A stretch of DNA of 64,000 nt from Orientallactaga sibirica (lineage: Eukaryota; Chordata; Mammalia; Rodentia; Dipodidae). The notes under the pieces are model-generated. The model was not told the DNA's origin. It ran no database searches and was given only the letters and a program-made list of their open reading frames with translations. Shown here in pieces: positions 12,641 to 25,012 of this stretch. The stretch lies in NCBI GenBank assembly GCA_036365145.1, contig JAEOAD010001943.1, forward strand, positions 372,001-436,000. Direction: 5' to 3'. Every line of letters starts with the position of its first letter. The stretch's first letter is position 1. The translations under genes and the position numbers were made by a program.

Positions 12641-15600
12641 GAAAACAAACATCTTCATTGCGAACATTGTACTGTGTGAAATAAGCTAATTCGGTTCTAG
12701 GAATCACTTGCTTTCCTACAAAGAAGGTTGAGTGCAGCAAGTTCAAACTTTCCTAGTTTGTGTAATCTAACAAGATGTACAAGTTAGTAGATTCGCCTCA
12801 TTTCTAAAGTAGTTTCTTGAGAAAACAAACATCTTCATTGCGAACATTGTACTGTGTGAAATAAAGCTAATTCGGTTCTAGGAATCACTTGCTTTCCTAC
12901 AAAGAAGGTTGAGTGCAGCAAGTTCAAACTTTCCTAGTTTGTGTAATCTAACAAGATGTACAAGTTAGTAGATTCGCCTCATTTCTAAAGTAGTTTCTTG
13001 AGAAAACAAACATCTTCATTTGCGAACATTGTACTGTGTGAAATAAGCTAATTCGGTTCTAGGAATCACTTGCTTTCCTACAAAGAAGGTTGAGTGCAGC
13101 AAGTTCAAACTTTCCTAGTTTGTGTAATCTAACAAGATGTACAAGTTAGTAGATTCGCCTCATTTCTAAAGTAGTTTCTTGAGAAAACAAACATCTTCAT
13201 TGCCGAACATTGTACTGTGTGAAATAAGCTAATTCGGTTCTAGGAATCACTTGCTTTCCTACAAAGAAGGTTGAGTGCAGCAAGTTCAAACTTTCCTAGT
13301 TTGTGTAATCTAACAAGATGTACAAGTTAGTAGATTCGCCTCATTTCTAAAGTAGTTTCTTGAGAAAACAAACATCTTCATTGCCGAACATTGTACTGTG
13401 TGAAATAAGCTAATTCGGTTCTAGGAATCACTTGCTTTCCTACAAAAGAAGGTTGAGTGCAGCAAGTTCAAACTTTCCTAGTTTGTGTAATCTAACAAGA
13501 TGTACAAGTTAGTAGATTCGCCTCATTTCTAAAGTAGTTTCTTGAGAAAACAAACATCTTCATTGCGAACATTGTACTGTGTGAAATAAGCTAATTCGGT
13601 TCTAGGAATCACTTGCTTTCCTACAAAGAAGGTTGAGTGCAGCAAGTTCAAACTTTCCTAGTTTGTGTAATCTAACAAGATGTACAAGTTAGTAGATTCG
13701 CCTCATTTCTAAAGTAGTTTCTTGAGAAAACAAACATCTTCATTTGCGAACATTGTACTGTGTGAAATAAGCTAATTCGGTTCTAGGAATCACTTGCTTT
13801 CCTACAAAAGAAGGTTGAGTGCAGCAAGTTCAAACTTTCCTAGTTTGTGTAATCTAACAAGAGATGTACAAGTTAGTAGATTCGCCTCATTTCTAAAGTA
13901 GTTTCTTGAGAAAACAAACATCTTCATTGCGAACATTGTACTGTGTGAAATAAGCTAATTCGGTTCTAGGAATCACTTGCTTTCCTACAAAGAAGGTTGA
14001 GTGCAGCAAGTTCAAACTTTCCTAGTTTGTGTAATCTAACAAGATGTACAAGTTAGTAGATTCGCCTCATTTCTAAAGTAGTTTCTTGAGAAAACAAACA
14101 TCTTCATTGCCGAACATTGTACTGTGTGAAATAAGCTAATTCGGTTCTAGGAATCACTTGCTTTCCTACAAAGAAGGTTGAGTGCAGCAAGTTCAAACTT
14201 TCCTAGTTTGTGTAATCTAACAAGATGTACAAGTTAGTAGATTCGCCTCATTTCTAAAGTAGTTTCTTGAGAAAACAAACATCTTCATTGCCGAACATTG
14301 TACTGTGTGAAATAAGCTAATTCGGTTCTAGGAATCACTTGCTTTCCTACAAAGAAGGTTGAGTGCAGCAAGTTCAAACTTTCCTAGTTTGTGTAATCTA
14401 ACAAGATGTACAAGTTAGTAGATTCGCCTCATTTCTAAAGTAGTTTCTTGAGAAAACAAACATCTTCATTGCGAACATTGTACTGTGTGAAATAAGCTAA
14501 TTCGGTTCTAGGAATCACTTGCTTTCCTACAAAGAAGGTTGAGTGCAGCAAGTTCAAACTTTCCTAGTTTGTGTAATCTAACAAGATGTACAAGTTAGTA
14601 GATTCGCCTCATTTCTAAAGTAGTTTCTTGAGAAAACAAACATCTTCATTGCGAACATTGTACTGTGTGAAATAAGCTAATTCGGTTCTAGGAATCACTT
14701 GCTTTCCTACAAAGAAGGTTGAGTGCAGCAAGTTCAAACTTTCCTAGTTTGTGTAATCTAACAAGATGTACAAGTTAGTAGATTCGCCTCATTTCTAAAG
14801 TAGTTTCTTGAGAAAACAAACATCTTCATTGCCGAACATTGTACTGTGTGAAATAAGCTAATTCGGTTCTAGGAATCACTTGCTTTCCTACAAAGAAGGT
14901 TGAGTGCAGCAAGTTCAAACTTTCCTAGTTTGTGTAATCTAACAAGATGTACAAGTTAGTAGATTCGCCTCATTTCTAAAGTAGTTTCTTGAGAAAACAA
15001 ACATCTTCATTGCGAACATTGTACTGTGTGAAATAAGCTAATTCGGTTCTAGGAATCACTTGCTTTCCTACAAAGAAGGTTGAGTGCAGCAAGTTCAAAC
15101 TTTCCTAGTTTGTGTAATCTAACAAGATGTACAAGTTAGTAGATTCGCCTCATTTCTAAAGTAGTTTCTTGAGAAAACAAACATCTTCATTGCGAACATT
15201 GTACTGTGTGAAATAAGCTAATTCGGTTCTAGGAATCACTTGCTTTCCTACAAAGAAGGTTGAGTGCAGCAAGTTCAAACTTTCCTAGTTTGTGTAATCT
15301 AACAAGATGTACAAGTTAGTAGATTCGCCTCATTTCTAAAGTAGTTTCTTGAGAAAACAAACATCTTCATTGCGAACATTGTACTGTGTGAAATAAGCTA
15401 ATTCGGTTCTAGGAATCACTTGCTTTCCTACAAAGAAGGTTGAGTGCAGCAAGTTCAAACTTTCCTAGTTTGTGTAATCTAACAAGATGTACAAGTTAGT
15501 AGATTCGCCTCATTTCTAAAGTAGTTTCTTGAGAAAACAAACATCTTCATTGCCGAACATTGTACTGTGTGAAATAAGCTAATTCGGTTCTAGGAATCAC

Positions 15601-18600
15601 TTGCTTTCCTACAAAGAAGGTTGAGTGCAGCAAGTTCAAACTTTCCTAGTTTGTGTAATCTAACAAGATGTACAAGTTAGTAGATTCGCCTCATTTCTAA
15701 AGTAGTTTCTTGAGAAAACAAACATCTTCATTGCGAACATTGTACTGTGTGAAATAAGCTAATTCGGTTCTAGGAATCACTTGCTTTCCTACAAAGAAGG
15801 TTGAGTGCAGCAAGTTCAAACTTTCCTAGTTTGTGTAATCTAACAAGATGTACAAGTTAGTAGATTCGCCTCATTTCTAAAGTAGTTTCTTGAGAAAACA
15901 AACATCTTCATTGCCGAACATTGTACTGTGTGAAATAAGCTAATTCGGTTCTAGGAATCACTTGCTTTCCTACAAAGAAGGTTGAGTGCAGCAAGTTCAA
16001 ACTTTCCTAGTTTGTGTAATCTAACAAGATGTACAAGTTAGTAGATTCGCCTCATTTCTAAAGTAGTTTCTTGAGAAAACAAACATCTTCATTGCCGAAC
16101 ATTGTACTGTGTGAAATAAGCTAATTCGGTTCTAGGAATCACTTGCTTTCCTACAAAGAAGGTTGAGTGCAGCAAGTTCAAACTTTCCTAGTTTGTGTAA
16201 TCTAACAAGATGTACAAGTTAGTAGATTCGCCTCATTTCTAAAGTAGTTTCTTGAGAAAACAAACATCTTCATTGCGAACATTGTACTGTGTGAAATAAG
16301 CTAATTCGGTTCTAGGAATCACTTGCTTTCCTACAAAGAAGGTTGAGTGCAGCAAGTTCAAACTTTCCTAGTTTGTGTAATCTAACAAGATGTACAAGTT
16401 AGTAGATTCGCCTCATTTCTAAAGTAGTTTCTTGAGAAAACAAACATCTTCATTGCCGAACATTGTACTGTGTGAAATAAGCTAATTCGGTTCTAGGAAT
16501 CACTTGCTTTCCTACAAAGAAGGTTGAGTGCAGCAAGTTCAAACTTTCCTAGTTTGTGTAATCTAACAAGATGTACAAGTTAGTAGATTCGCCTCATTTC
16601 TAAAGTAGTTTCTTGAGAAAACAAACATCTTCATTGCGAACATTGTACTGTGTGAAATAAGCTAATTCGGTTCTAGGAATCACTTGCTTTCCTACAAAGA
16701 AGGTTGAGTGCAGCAAGTTCAAACTTTCCTAGTTTGTGTAATCTAACAAGATGTACAAGTTAGTAGATTCGCCTCATTTCTAAAGTAGTTTCTTGAGAAA
16801 ACAAACATCTTCATTGCCGAACATTGTACTGTGTGAAATAAGCTAATTCGGTTCTAGGAATCACTTGCTTTCCTACAAAGAAGGTTGAGTGCAGCAAGTT
16901 CAAACTTTCCTAGTTTGTGTAATCTAACAAGATGTACAAGTTAGTAGATTCGCCTCATTTCTAAAGTAGTTTCTTGAGAAAACAAACATCTTCATTGCCA
17001 AACATTGTACTGTGTGAAATAAGCTAATTCGGTTCTAGGAATCACTTGCTTTCCTACAAAGAAGGTTGAGTGCAGCAAGTTCAAACTTTCCTAGTTTGTG
17101 TAATCTAACAAGATGTACAAGTTAGTAGATTCGCCTCATTTCTAAAGTAGTTTCTTGAGAAAACAAACATCTTCATTGCCGAACATTGTACTGTGTGAAA
17201 TAAGCTAATTCGGTTCTAGGAATCACTTGCTTTCCTACAAAGAAGGTTGAGTGCAGCAAGTTCAAACTTTCCTAGTTTGTGTAATCTAACAAGATGTACA
17301 AGTTAGTAGATTCGCCTCATTTCTAAAGTAGTTTCTTGAGAAAACAAACATCTTCATTGCGAACATTGTACTGTGTGAAATAAGCTAATTCGGTTCTAGG
17401 AATCACTTGCTTTCCTACAAAGAAGGTTGAGTGCAGCAAGTTCAAACTTTCCTAGTTTGTGTAATCTAACAAGATGTACAAGTTAGTAGATTCGCCTCAT
17501 TTTCAAAGTAGTTTCTTGAGAAAACAAACATCTTCATTGCGAACATTGTACTGTGTGAAATAAGCTAATTCGGTTCTAGGAATCACTTGCTTTCCTACAA
17601 AGAAGGTTGAGTGCAGCAAGTTCAAACTTTCCTAGTTTGTGTAATCTAACAAGATGTACAAGTTAGTAGATTCGCCTCATTTCTAAAGTAGTTTCTTGAG
17701 AAAACAAACATCTTCATTGCCGAACATTGTACTGTGTGTGAAATAAGCTAATTCGGTTCTAGGAATCACTTGCTTTCCTACAAAGAAGGTTGAGTGCAGC
17801 AAGTTCAAACTTTCCTAGTTTGTGTAATCTAACAAGATGTACAAGTTAGTAGATTCGCCTCATTTCTAAAGTAGTTTCTTGAGAAAACAAACATCTTCAT
17901 TGCCGAACATTGTACTGTGTGAAATAAGCTAATTCGGTTCTAGGAATCACTTGCTTTCCTACAAAGAAGGTTGAGTGCAGCAAGTTCAAACTTTCCTAGT
18001 TTGTGTAATCTAACAAGATGTACAAGTTAGTAGATTCGCCTCATTTCTAAAGTAGTTTCTTGAGAAAACAAACATCTTCATTGCCGAACATTGTACTGTG
18101 TGAAATAAGCTAATTCGGTTCTAGGAATCACTTGCTTTCCTACAAAGAAGGTTGAGTGCAGCAAGTTCAAACTTTCCTAGTTTGTGTAATCTAACAAGAT
18201 GTACAAGTTAGTAGATTCGTCCCATTTCTAAAGTAGTTTCTTGAGAAAACAAACATCTTCATTGCCGAACGTTGTACTGTGTGAAATAAGCTAATTCGGT
18301 TCTAGGAATCACTTGCTTTCCTACAAAGAAGGTTGAGTGCAGCAAGTTCAAACTTTCCTAGTTTGTGTAATCTAACAAGATGTACAAGTTAGTAGATTCG
18401 CCTCATTTCTAAAGTAGTTTCTTGAGAAAACAAACATCTTCATTGCGAACATTGTACTGTGTGAAATAAGCTAATTCGGTTCTAGGAATCACTTGCTTTC
18501 CTACAAAGAAGGTTGAGTGCAGCAAGTTCAAACTTTCCTAGTTTGTGTAATCTAACAAGATGTACAAGTTAGTAGATTCGCCTCATTTCTAAAGTAGTTT

Positions 18601-19210
18601 CTTGAGAAAACAAACATCTTCATTGCTGAACATTGTACTGTGTGAAATAAGCTAATTCGGTTCTAGGAATCACTTGCTTTCCTACAAAGAAGGTTGAGTG
18701 CAGCAAGTTCAAACTTTCCTAGTTTGTGTAATCTAACAAGATGTACAAGTTAGTAGATTCGCCTCATTTCTAAAGTAGTTTCTTGAGAAAACAAACATCT
18801 TCATTGCTGAACATTGTACTGTGTGAAATAAGCTAATTCGGTTCTAGGAATCACTTGCTTTCCTACAAAGAAGGTTGAGTGCAGCAAGTTCAAACTTTCC
18901 TAGTTGTGTAATCTAACAAGATGTACAAGTTAGTAGATTCGCCTCATTTCTAAAGTAGTTTCTTGAGAAAACAAACATCTTCATTGCCGAACATTGTACT
19001 GTGTGAAATAAGCTAATTCGGTTCTAGGAAACACTTGCTTTCCTACAAAGAAGGTTGAGTGCAGCAAGTTCAAACTTTCCTAGTTTGTGTAATCTAACAA
19101 GATGTACAAGTTAGTAGATTCGCCTCATTTCTAAAGTAGTTTCTTGAGAAAACAAACATCTTCATTGCCGAACATTGTACTGTGTGAAATAAAGCTAATT
19201 CGGTTCTAGG

Positions 19211-20000
19211 AATCACAGGTTCTTTCTACAAAGATGGTTGAGTGCAGCAAGTTCAAACTTTCCTAGTTTGTGTAATCTAACAAGATGTACAAGTTAGTAG
19301 ATTCGCCTCATTTCTAAAGTAGTTTCTTGAGAAAACAAACATCTTCATTGCCAAACATTGTACTGTGTGAAATAAGCTAATTCAGTTCTAGGAATCAGTT
19401 TATTTTCTACAAAGACATTTGAGTGCAACAAGTTCAAACTTTCCTAGTTAATATAATCTAAAAAGATGTACAAGTTAGTAGATTTGCCTCATTTGTAAAG
19501 TAGTTTGTTGAGAAAACAAACATCTTCATTGCCGAACATTGTACTGTGTGAAAAAAGCTAATTCGGTTATAGAATTCAGTTGCTTTCCTACAAAGACGGT
19601 TGAGTGCAGCAAGTTCAAACTTTCCTTGTTAATGCAATCTAAAAAGATGCACAAGTTAATGGATTCACCTCATTTCTAAAGTAATTTCTTTAGAAAACAA
19701 ACATCTTCATTACCGAACACTGTACTGTGTGAAATGAGTTAATTCGGTTCTAGGAATCAGTTTAATTTCTACAAAGATGGTTCAGTGCAGCAAGTTCAAA
19801 CTTTCCTTGTTAATGCAATCTAACAAGATGTACAAGTTAGTAGATTCATCTCATTTTTAAAGTAGTTTCTTGAGAAAACAAACATCTTCATTGCGAACAT
19901 TGTACTGTGTGAAAAAGCTAATTCGGTTCTAGAATTCAGTTCCTTTCCTACAAAGACGGTTGAGTGCAGGATGTTCAAACATTCCTTGTCAATGTATTCT
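19211..20000. repeat. Transition from young to diverged satellite
   Basis: The first clear departure is AATCACAGGTTCTTTCTAC at about 19213. From about 19375, old-type features appear (GTTTATTTTCTAC, GACATTTGAGTG, TTAATATAATC) while young-type pieces such as GATGTACAAGTTAGTAG and TTGAGAAAACAAACATC persist in the same monomers. The old features match the monomers at about 43.1-43.7 kb in the same order. The edge is therefore a mosaic of both types spread over four or five monomers and not a clean breakpoint. Confidence 0.8.
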
Positions 20001-21365
20001 AAAAAGATGCACAAGTTAGTGGATTCGCCTCATTTCTAAAGTAATTTCTTTAGAAAACAAACATCTTCAGTTCGAACACTGTATGGTGTGAAATAAGTTA
20101 ATTCGGTTCTAGGAATCAGTTTAATTTCTAAGAAGATGGTTGAGGGCTGCAAGTTCAAACTTTCCTTGTTAATGTAATCTAAAAAGATGTCCAAGTTAGT
20201 CGATTCGACTCATTTCTAAAGTAGTTTCTTTAGAAAACAAACCTTCATTGCCAAACATTGTACTGTGTGAAATGAGCTAATTCGGTTCTAGGAATCAGTT
20301 TACTTTCTACAAAGATGGTTGAGTTTAGCAACGTTCAAACTTTACTTAGTTTAATGTAATCTAAAAAGATGTCCAAGTTAGCAGATTTGCCTCATTGGTA
20401 AAGTAGTTTGTTGAGAAAACAAACATCTTCATTGCCGAACATTGTATTGTGTGAAATAAGCTCATTAGGTTCTAGAATTCAGTTGCTTTCCTACAAAGAC
20501 GGTTGAGTGCAGCAAGTTCAAACTTTCCTTGTTAATGTAATCTGAAATGATGCACAACTTAGTAGATTTTCCTCATTTCTAAAGTAGTTTTTTAAGAAAC
20601 CAAACATCTTCATTACCGAACACTGTACTATGTGAAATGAGCTAGTTCGGTTCTAGGAATCACTTGCTTTCCTACGAAGAAGGTTGAGTGCAGCAAGTTC
20701 AAAGTTTCCTAGTTTGTGCAATCTAACAAGATGTACAAGTTAGTGGATTCGCGTCGTTTCTAAACTGGTTTTTTTAGAAAACAAACATCTTCAGTACTTA
20801 ACACTGCACTGTGTGAAATAAGTTAATTTGGTTCTAGGAATCAGTATCCTTTCTACGAAGATGGTTGAGTGCAGCAAGTTCAAACTTTCCTTGTTAATGT
20901 AATCTGAAAAGATGGCCAAGTTAGCAGATTCACCTCATTTTTAAATTAGTTTTTTGAGAAAACAAACATCTTCATTGCCGAACATTGTACTGTGTGAAAT
21001 AAGCTCATTCGGTTCTAGGAATCAGTTGCTTTCCTACAAAGAAGGTTGAATGGAGCAAGGTCAAACGTTCCTTGTTAATGTAATCTAAAAAGATGCACAA
21101 CTTAGTTGATTGGCCTCATTTCTAAAGTAGTTTGTTTAGAAAAGAAACATCTTCAGTTCTGAACACTGCACTGTGTGAAATAAGTTAGTTCGGTTCTAGG
21201 AATCAGTTTAATTTCTACGAAGATGGTTGAGTGCAGCAAGTTCAAACTTTCCTTGTTAATGTTATCTACAAAGATGGCCAAGGTAGTAGATTCACCTCAT
21301 TTGTAAAGTAGTTTGTTGACAAAACAAACATCTTCATTGCCACACATTGTACTGTGTGAAAAAAG
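19375..21365. repeat. Duplicated block A, paralogue of 43.1-45.1 kb
   Basis: Eleven monomers match about 43110-45092 at a fixed offset of about 23737-23738 bp. Shared rare variants include GGATGTTCAAACATTCC with CAATGTATTC (19968 and 43708), TAGATTTTCCTC with TTTTTTAAGAAACC (20560 and 44300), GTACTTAACACTGC, and GTTATCTACAAAG. Right of 20.0 kb the copies are nearly identical. To the left, this copy carries young-array variants that the other lacks. The match ends near 21365, where the two copies diverge after GCCACACATTGTACTG. Confidence 0.85.
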
Positions 21366-24300
21366 CTCATTTGGTTATAGGAATCAGTTGCTTTCCCACA
21401 AAGAAGGTTGAGTGCAGCAAGTTCAAACTTTCCTTGTTAATGTAATCTAAAAAGTTGCACAACTTAGTAGATTGGCCTCATTTCTAAAGTAGTTTGTTTA
21501 GAAAAGAAACATCTTCATTACCGAACACTGTACTATGTGAAATGAGCTAGTTCGGTTCTAGGAATCACTTGCATTCCTACGAAGAAGGTTCAGTGCAGCA
21601 AGTTCAAACTTTCCTAGTTTGTGTAATCTAACAAGATGTACAAGTTAGTGGGTTCGCGTCATTTCTAGAGTGGTTCCTTTAGAAAACAAACATCTTCAGT
21701 ACAGAACACTGTACTGTGTGAAATAAGTTAAGTCGGTTCTAGGAATCAGTTCCTTTCCACGAAGATGGTTGAGTGCAGCAAGTTCAAACGTTGCTTGTTA
21801 ATGTAATCTAAAAAGATGCACAACGTAGTAGATTGGCCTCATTTCTAAAGTAGTTTCTTTAGAAAAGAAACATCTTCAGTACCGAACACTGTACTGTGTG
21901 AAATGTTAATTCACTCTAGGAATCTGTTTAATTTGTATGAAGACGGTTGAGTGCAGCAAGTTCAAACTTTCCTTGTTAATGTAATCTAAAAAGATGGCCA
22001 AGTTAGTAGATTCGCCTCATTTGTAAAGTAGTTTGTTGAGAAAACAAACATCTTCATTTCCAAACATTGTATTGTGTGAAATGATCTCATTCGTTTTAGG
22101 AATCAGTTACTTTCCTACAAAGAATGTTGAGTGCAGCAGTTTAAAACTTTCTTTGTTAATGTAATTTGAAAAGATGCACATCTTAGCAGATTGGCCTCAT
22201 TTCTAAAGTAGTTTCTTTACAAACAAAACATCTTCAGTACCGAACAATGTACTGGGTGAAGTAAGTTAATTCGCTTCTAGGAATCAGTTTAATTTCTACG
22301 AAGAATGTTGAGTGCAGCAAGTTAAAACTTTCCTAGTTTGTGTAATCTAACAAGATGTACAAGTTAGTGGATTCGCCTCATTTCTAAAGTAGTTTCTGTA
22401 GAAAAGAAACATCTTCAGTACTGAACTCTGTACTGTGTGAAATAAGTTAATTCGCTTCTAGGAATCAGTTTAATTTCTATGAAGACGGTTGAGTGCAGCA
22501 AGTTCAAACTTTCCTTGTTAATGTAATCTAAAGAGATGGCCAAGTTAGTAGATTCGCCTCATTTGTAAAGTAGTTTGTTGAGAAAACAAACATCTTGATT
22601 GCCAAACATTGTACTGTGTGATATAATCTCATTAGGTTCTAGGAATCAGTTGCTTTCCTACAAAGAAGGATGAGTGCAGCAAGTTCAAACTTTCCTTGTT
22701 AATGTAATCTAAAAAGATGCACAACTTAGTACATTGGCCTCATTTCTAAAGTAGTTTGTTTAGAAAACAAACATCTTCATTACCGAACACTGTACTATGT
22801 GAAATGAGCTAGTTCGGTTCAAGGAATCACTTGCATTCCTACGAAGAAAGTTGAGTTCAGCAAGTTCAAACTTTCCCAGTTTGAGAAATCTAACAAGATG
22901 TACAAGTTAGTAGATTCGCGTCATTTCTAAAGTGCTTCCTTTGGAAAACAAACATCTTCAGTACTGAACACTGTACTGTGTGAAATAAGTTAATTCGGTT
23001 CTAGGAATCAGTTTCCTTTCTACGAAGATGGTTGAGTGCAGCAATTTCAAACTTTCCCTGTTAATGTAATCTAAAAAGATGGTGAATTAGCAGATTCACC
23101 TCATTTGTAAAGTAGTTTGTTGAGAAAATTAACATTTTTATTGCCGAATATTTTATTGTGTGAAATAAGCTCATTCGGTTCTAGGAATCACTTGCATACC
23201 TTCAAAGTAGGTTGAGTGCAGCAAGTTCAAACTTTCCTTGTTAATGTTATCTAAAAAGATGCACAACTTAGTGGATTCGCCTCATTTCTAAAGTAATTTC
23301 TTTAGAAAAATAACATTTTCAGTACCGAACACTGTACTGTGTGAAATAAGTTTATTCCCTTCTAGGAATCAGTTTTATTTCTTCGAAGATGGTTTAGTGC
23401 CACAAGTTCAAACGTTCTTTGTTAATGTAATCTAAAAAGATGGCCAAGTTAGTAGATTCACCTCGTTTGTAAAGTAGTTTGTTGAGAAAACGAACATCTT
23501 CATTGCCGAAAATATTACTGTGTGAAATAATCTCATTCGGTTCTAGGAATCAGTTGCTTTCCTTCAAAGTTTGAGTGCAACAAGTTCAAACTTTCCTTGT
23601 TAATGTAATCTAAAAAGATGCACAACTTAGTAGATTGGCCTCATTTCTAAAGTAGTTTCTTTAGAAAAGAAATATCTTCAGTACCGAAAACTGAACTGTG
23701 AGAAATAAGTTAATTCGCTTCTAGGAATCAGGTCAATTTCTACGAATATGGTTGAGTGCAGGAAGTTGAAACTTTACTAGTTAATGTAATCTAAAAAGAT
23801 GGCCAAGTTAGGAGATTCGCCTCATTTGTAAAGTACTTTGTTGAGAAAACAATCATCTTCATTGCCGAACATTGTACTGTGTGAAATAAGCTCATTTGGT
23901 TCTAGGAATCAGTTGCTTTCCTGCAAAGAAGGTTGAGTGCAGCAAGTTCAAACTTTCCTTCTCAATGTAATCTGAAAAGATGCACAACTTAGTAGATTGG
24001 CCTCATTTCTAAAGTAGTTTGTTTAGAAAACAAACATCTTCATTACCGGACACTGTACTATGTGAAATGAGCTATTTCGATTCTAGGAATCACTTGCTTT
24101 CCTACGAAGAAGGTTGAGTGCAGCAACTTCAAACTTTCCTAGTTTGTGTAATCTACCAAGATGTACAAGTCAGTGGATTGGCATCGTTTCTAAAATGGTT
24201 TCTTTAGAAAACAAACATCTTCAGTAATGAACACTGTAATGTGTGAAATAAGTTAATTCGGTTCTAGAACTCAGTTACCGTTCTACGAAGATGGTTGAGT

Positions 24301-25012
24301 GCAGCAAGTTCAAACTTTCCTTGTTAATGTAATCTAAAAATATGCACAACTTAGTAGATTGGCCTCATTTCTAAAGTAGTTTCTTTAGAAAAGAAACATC
24401 TTCAGTTCTGAACACTGCACTGTGTAATAAGTTAATTCGGTTCTAGGAATCAGTTTAATTTCTACGAAGATGGTTGAGAACAGCAAGTTCAAACTTTCCT
24501 TGTTAATGTAATCTAAAAAGATGGCCAAGTTAGTAGATTCGCCTCATTTGTAAAGTAGTTTGTTGAGAAAACAAACATCTTCATTGCCAAACATTGTACT
24601 GTGTGAAAAAAGCTCATTCGGTTCTAGGAATCAGTTGCTTTCCTACAAATAAGGTTCAGTGCAGCAAGTTCAACCTTTCCTTGTTAATGTAATCTGAAAA
24701 GATGCACAACGTAGTAGATTGGCCTCATTTCTAAAGTAGTTTCTTTAGAAAACAAACACCTTCATACCGAACACTGTACTATGTGAAATGAGCTAGTTCG
24801 TTTCTAGGAATCACTTGCTTTCCTACGAAGAATGTTGAGTGCAGCAAGTTCAAACTTTTCTAGTTTGTGTAATCTAACAAGATGTACAAGTTAGTTTATT
24901 CACGTCATTTCTAAAGTGGTTCCTTTAGAAAACAAACATCTTCAGTACAGAACACTGTACTGTGTGAAATAAGTTAACTCGGTTCTAGGAATCAGTTCCT
25001 TTCCACGAAGAT
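20001..25012. repeat. Diverged satellite with alternating monomer classes
   Basis: Monomers of the same period recur here in distinguishable classes. One has CTATGTGAAATGAGCTAG followed by CCTAGTTTGTG and TACAAGTTAGTGG. One has GATGGCCAAGTTAGTAG followed by TTTGTTGAGAAAAC. One has GATGCACAACTTAGTAG with TTGGCCTCATTTC. The classes follow one another in a preferred order, but the distance between like classes varies from four to seven monomers (about 720-1265 bp). No gene or element other than the satellite is seen. Confidence 0.92.
22754..22772. repeat. Example of 19-bp dyad, G/C form
   Basis: GTTTGTTTAGAAAACAAAC has 8-bp perfect inverted arms around AGA. It recurs in the monomer class with GATGCACAACTTAG. 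The C/G form GTTTCTTTAGAAAAGAAAC, for example at 24379-24397, is also a perfect dyad. Young-block monomers have GTTTCTTGAGAAAACAAAC, with two mismatched pairs. No function is known to me. Confidence 0.75.

Larger units (their letters stand above)
1..19210. repeat. Homogeneous 180-181 bp satellite array (young block)
   Basis: About 106 head-to-tail monomers, all in one orientation and nearly identical. Each runs from GAACATTGTACTGTGTGAAA through TTCTAGGAATCACTTGC, CCTAGTTTGTGTAATC, AACAAGATGTACAAG and TTCGCCTCATTTC to TTGAGAAAACAAACATC and CTTCATTGC. Most adjacent copies differ by 0-2 bases, and length varies mainly at the junction before GAAC (GCCG, GCG or TTGCG). No frame stays open long enough for a gene and no mobile element interrupts the block. 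Near-identity over 19 kb is what recent amplification with unequal exchange or conversion produces; that mechanism is inferred. I do not recognise the satellite as a named family. Confidence 0.97.

Noticed and set aside
19211..20000. Clean assembly breakpoint between young and old arrays
   Set aside because: The change is gradual over several monomers, and the old-type markers continue in order into the block shared with 43-45 kb, so a simple misjoin is less likely than a real mosaic edge.
19820..20014. Antisense open frame of 64 codons in the transition zone
   Set aside because: It is wholly satellite and spans just over one monomer. It is open only because of local substitutions, and related frames at 26307 and 43195 arise from related monomers. 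No start context, splice signal or known domain is seen.
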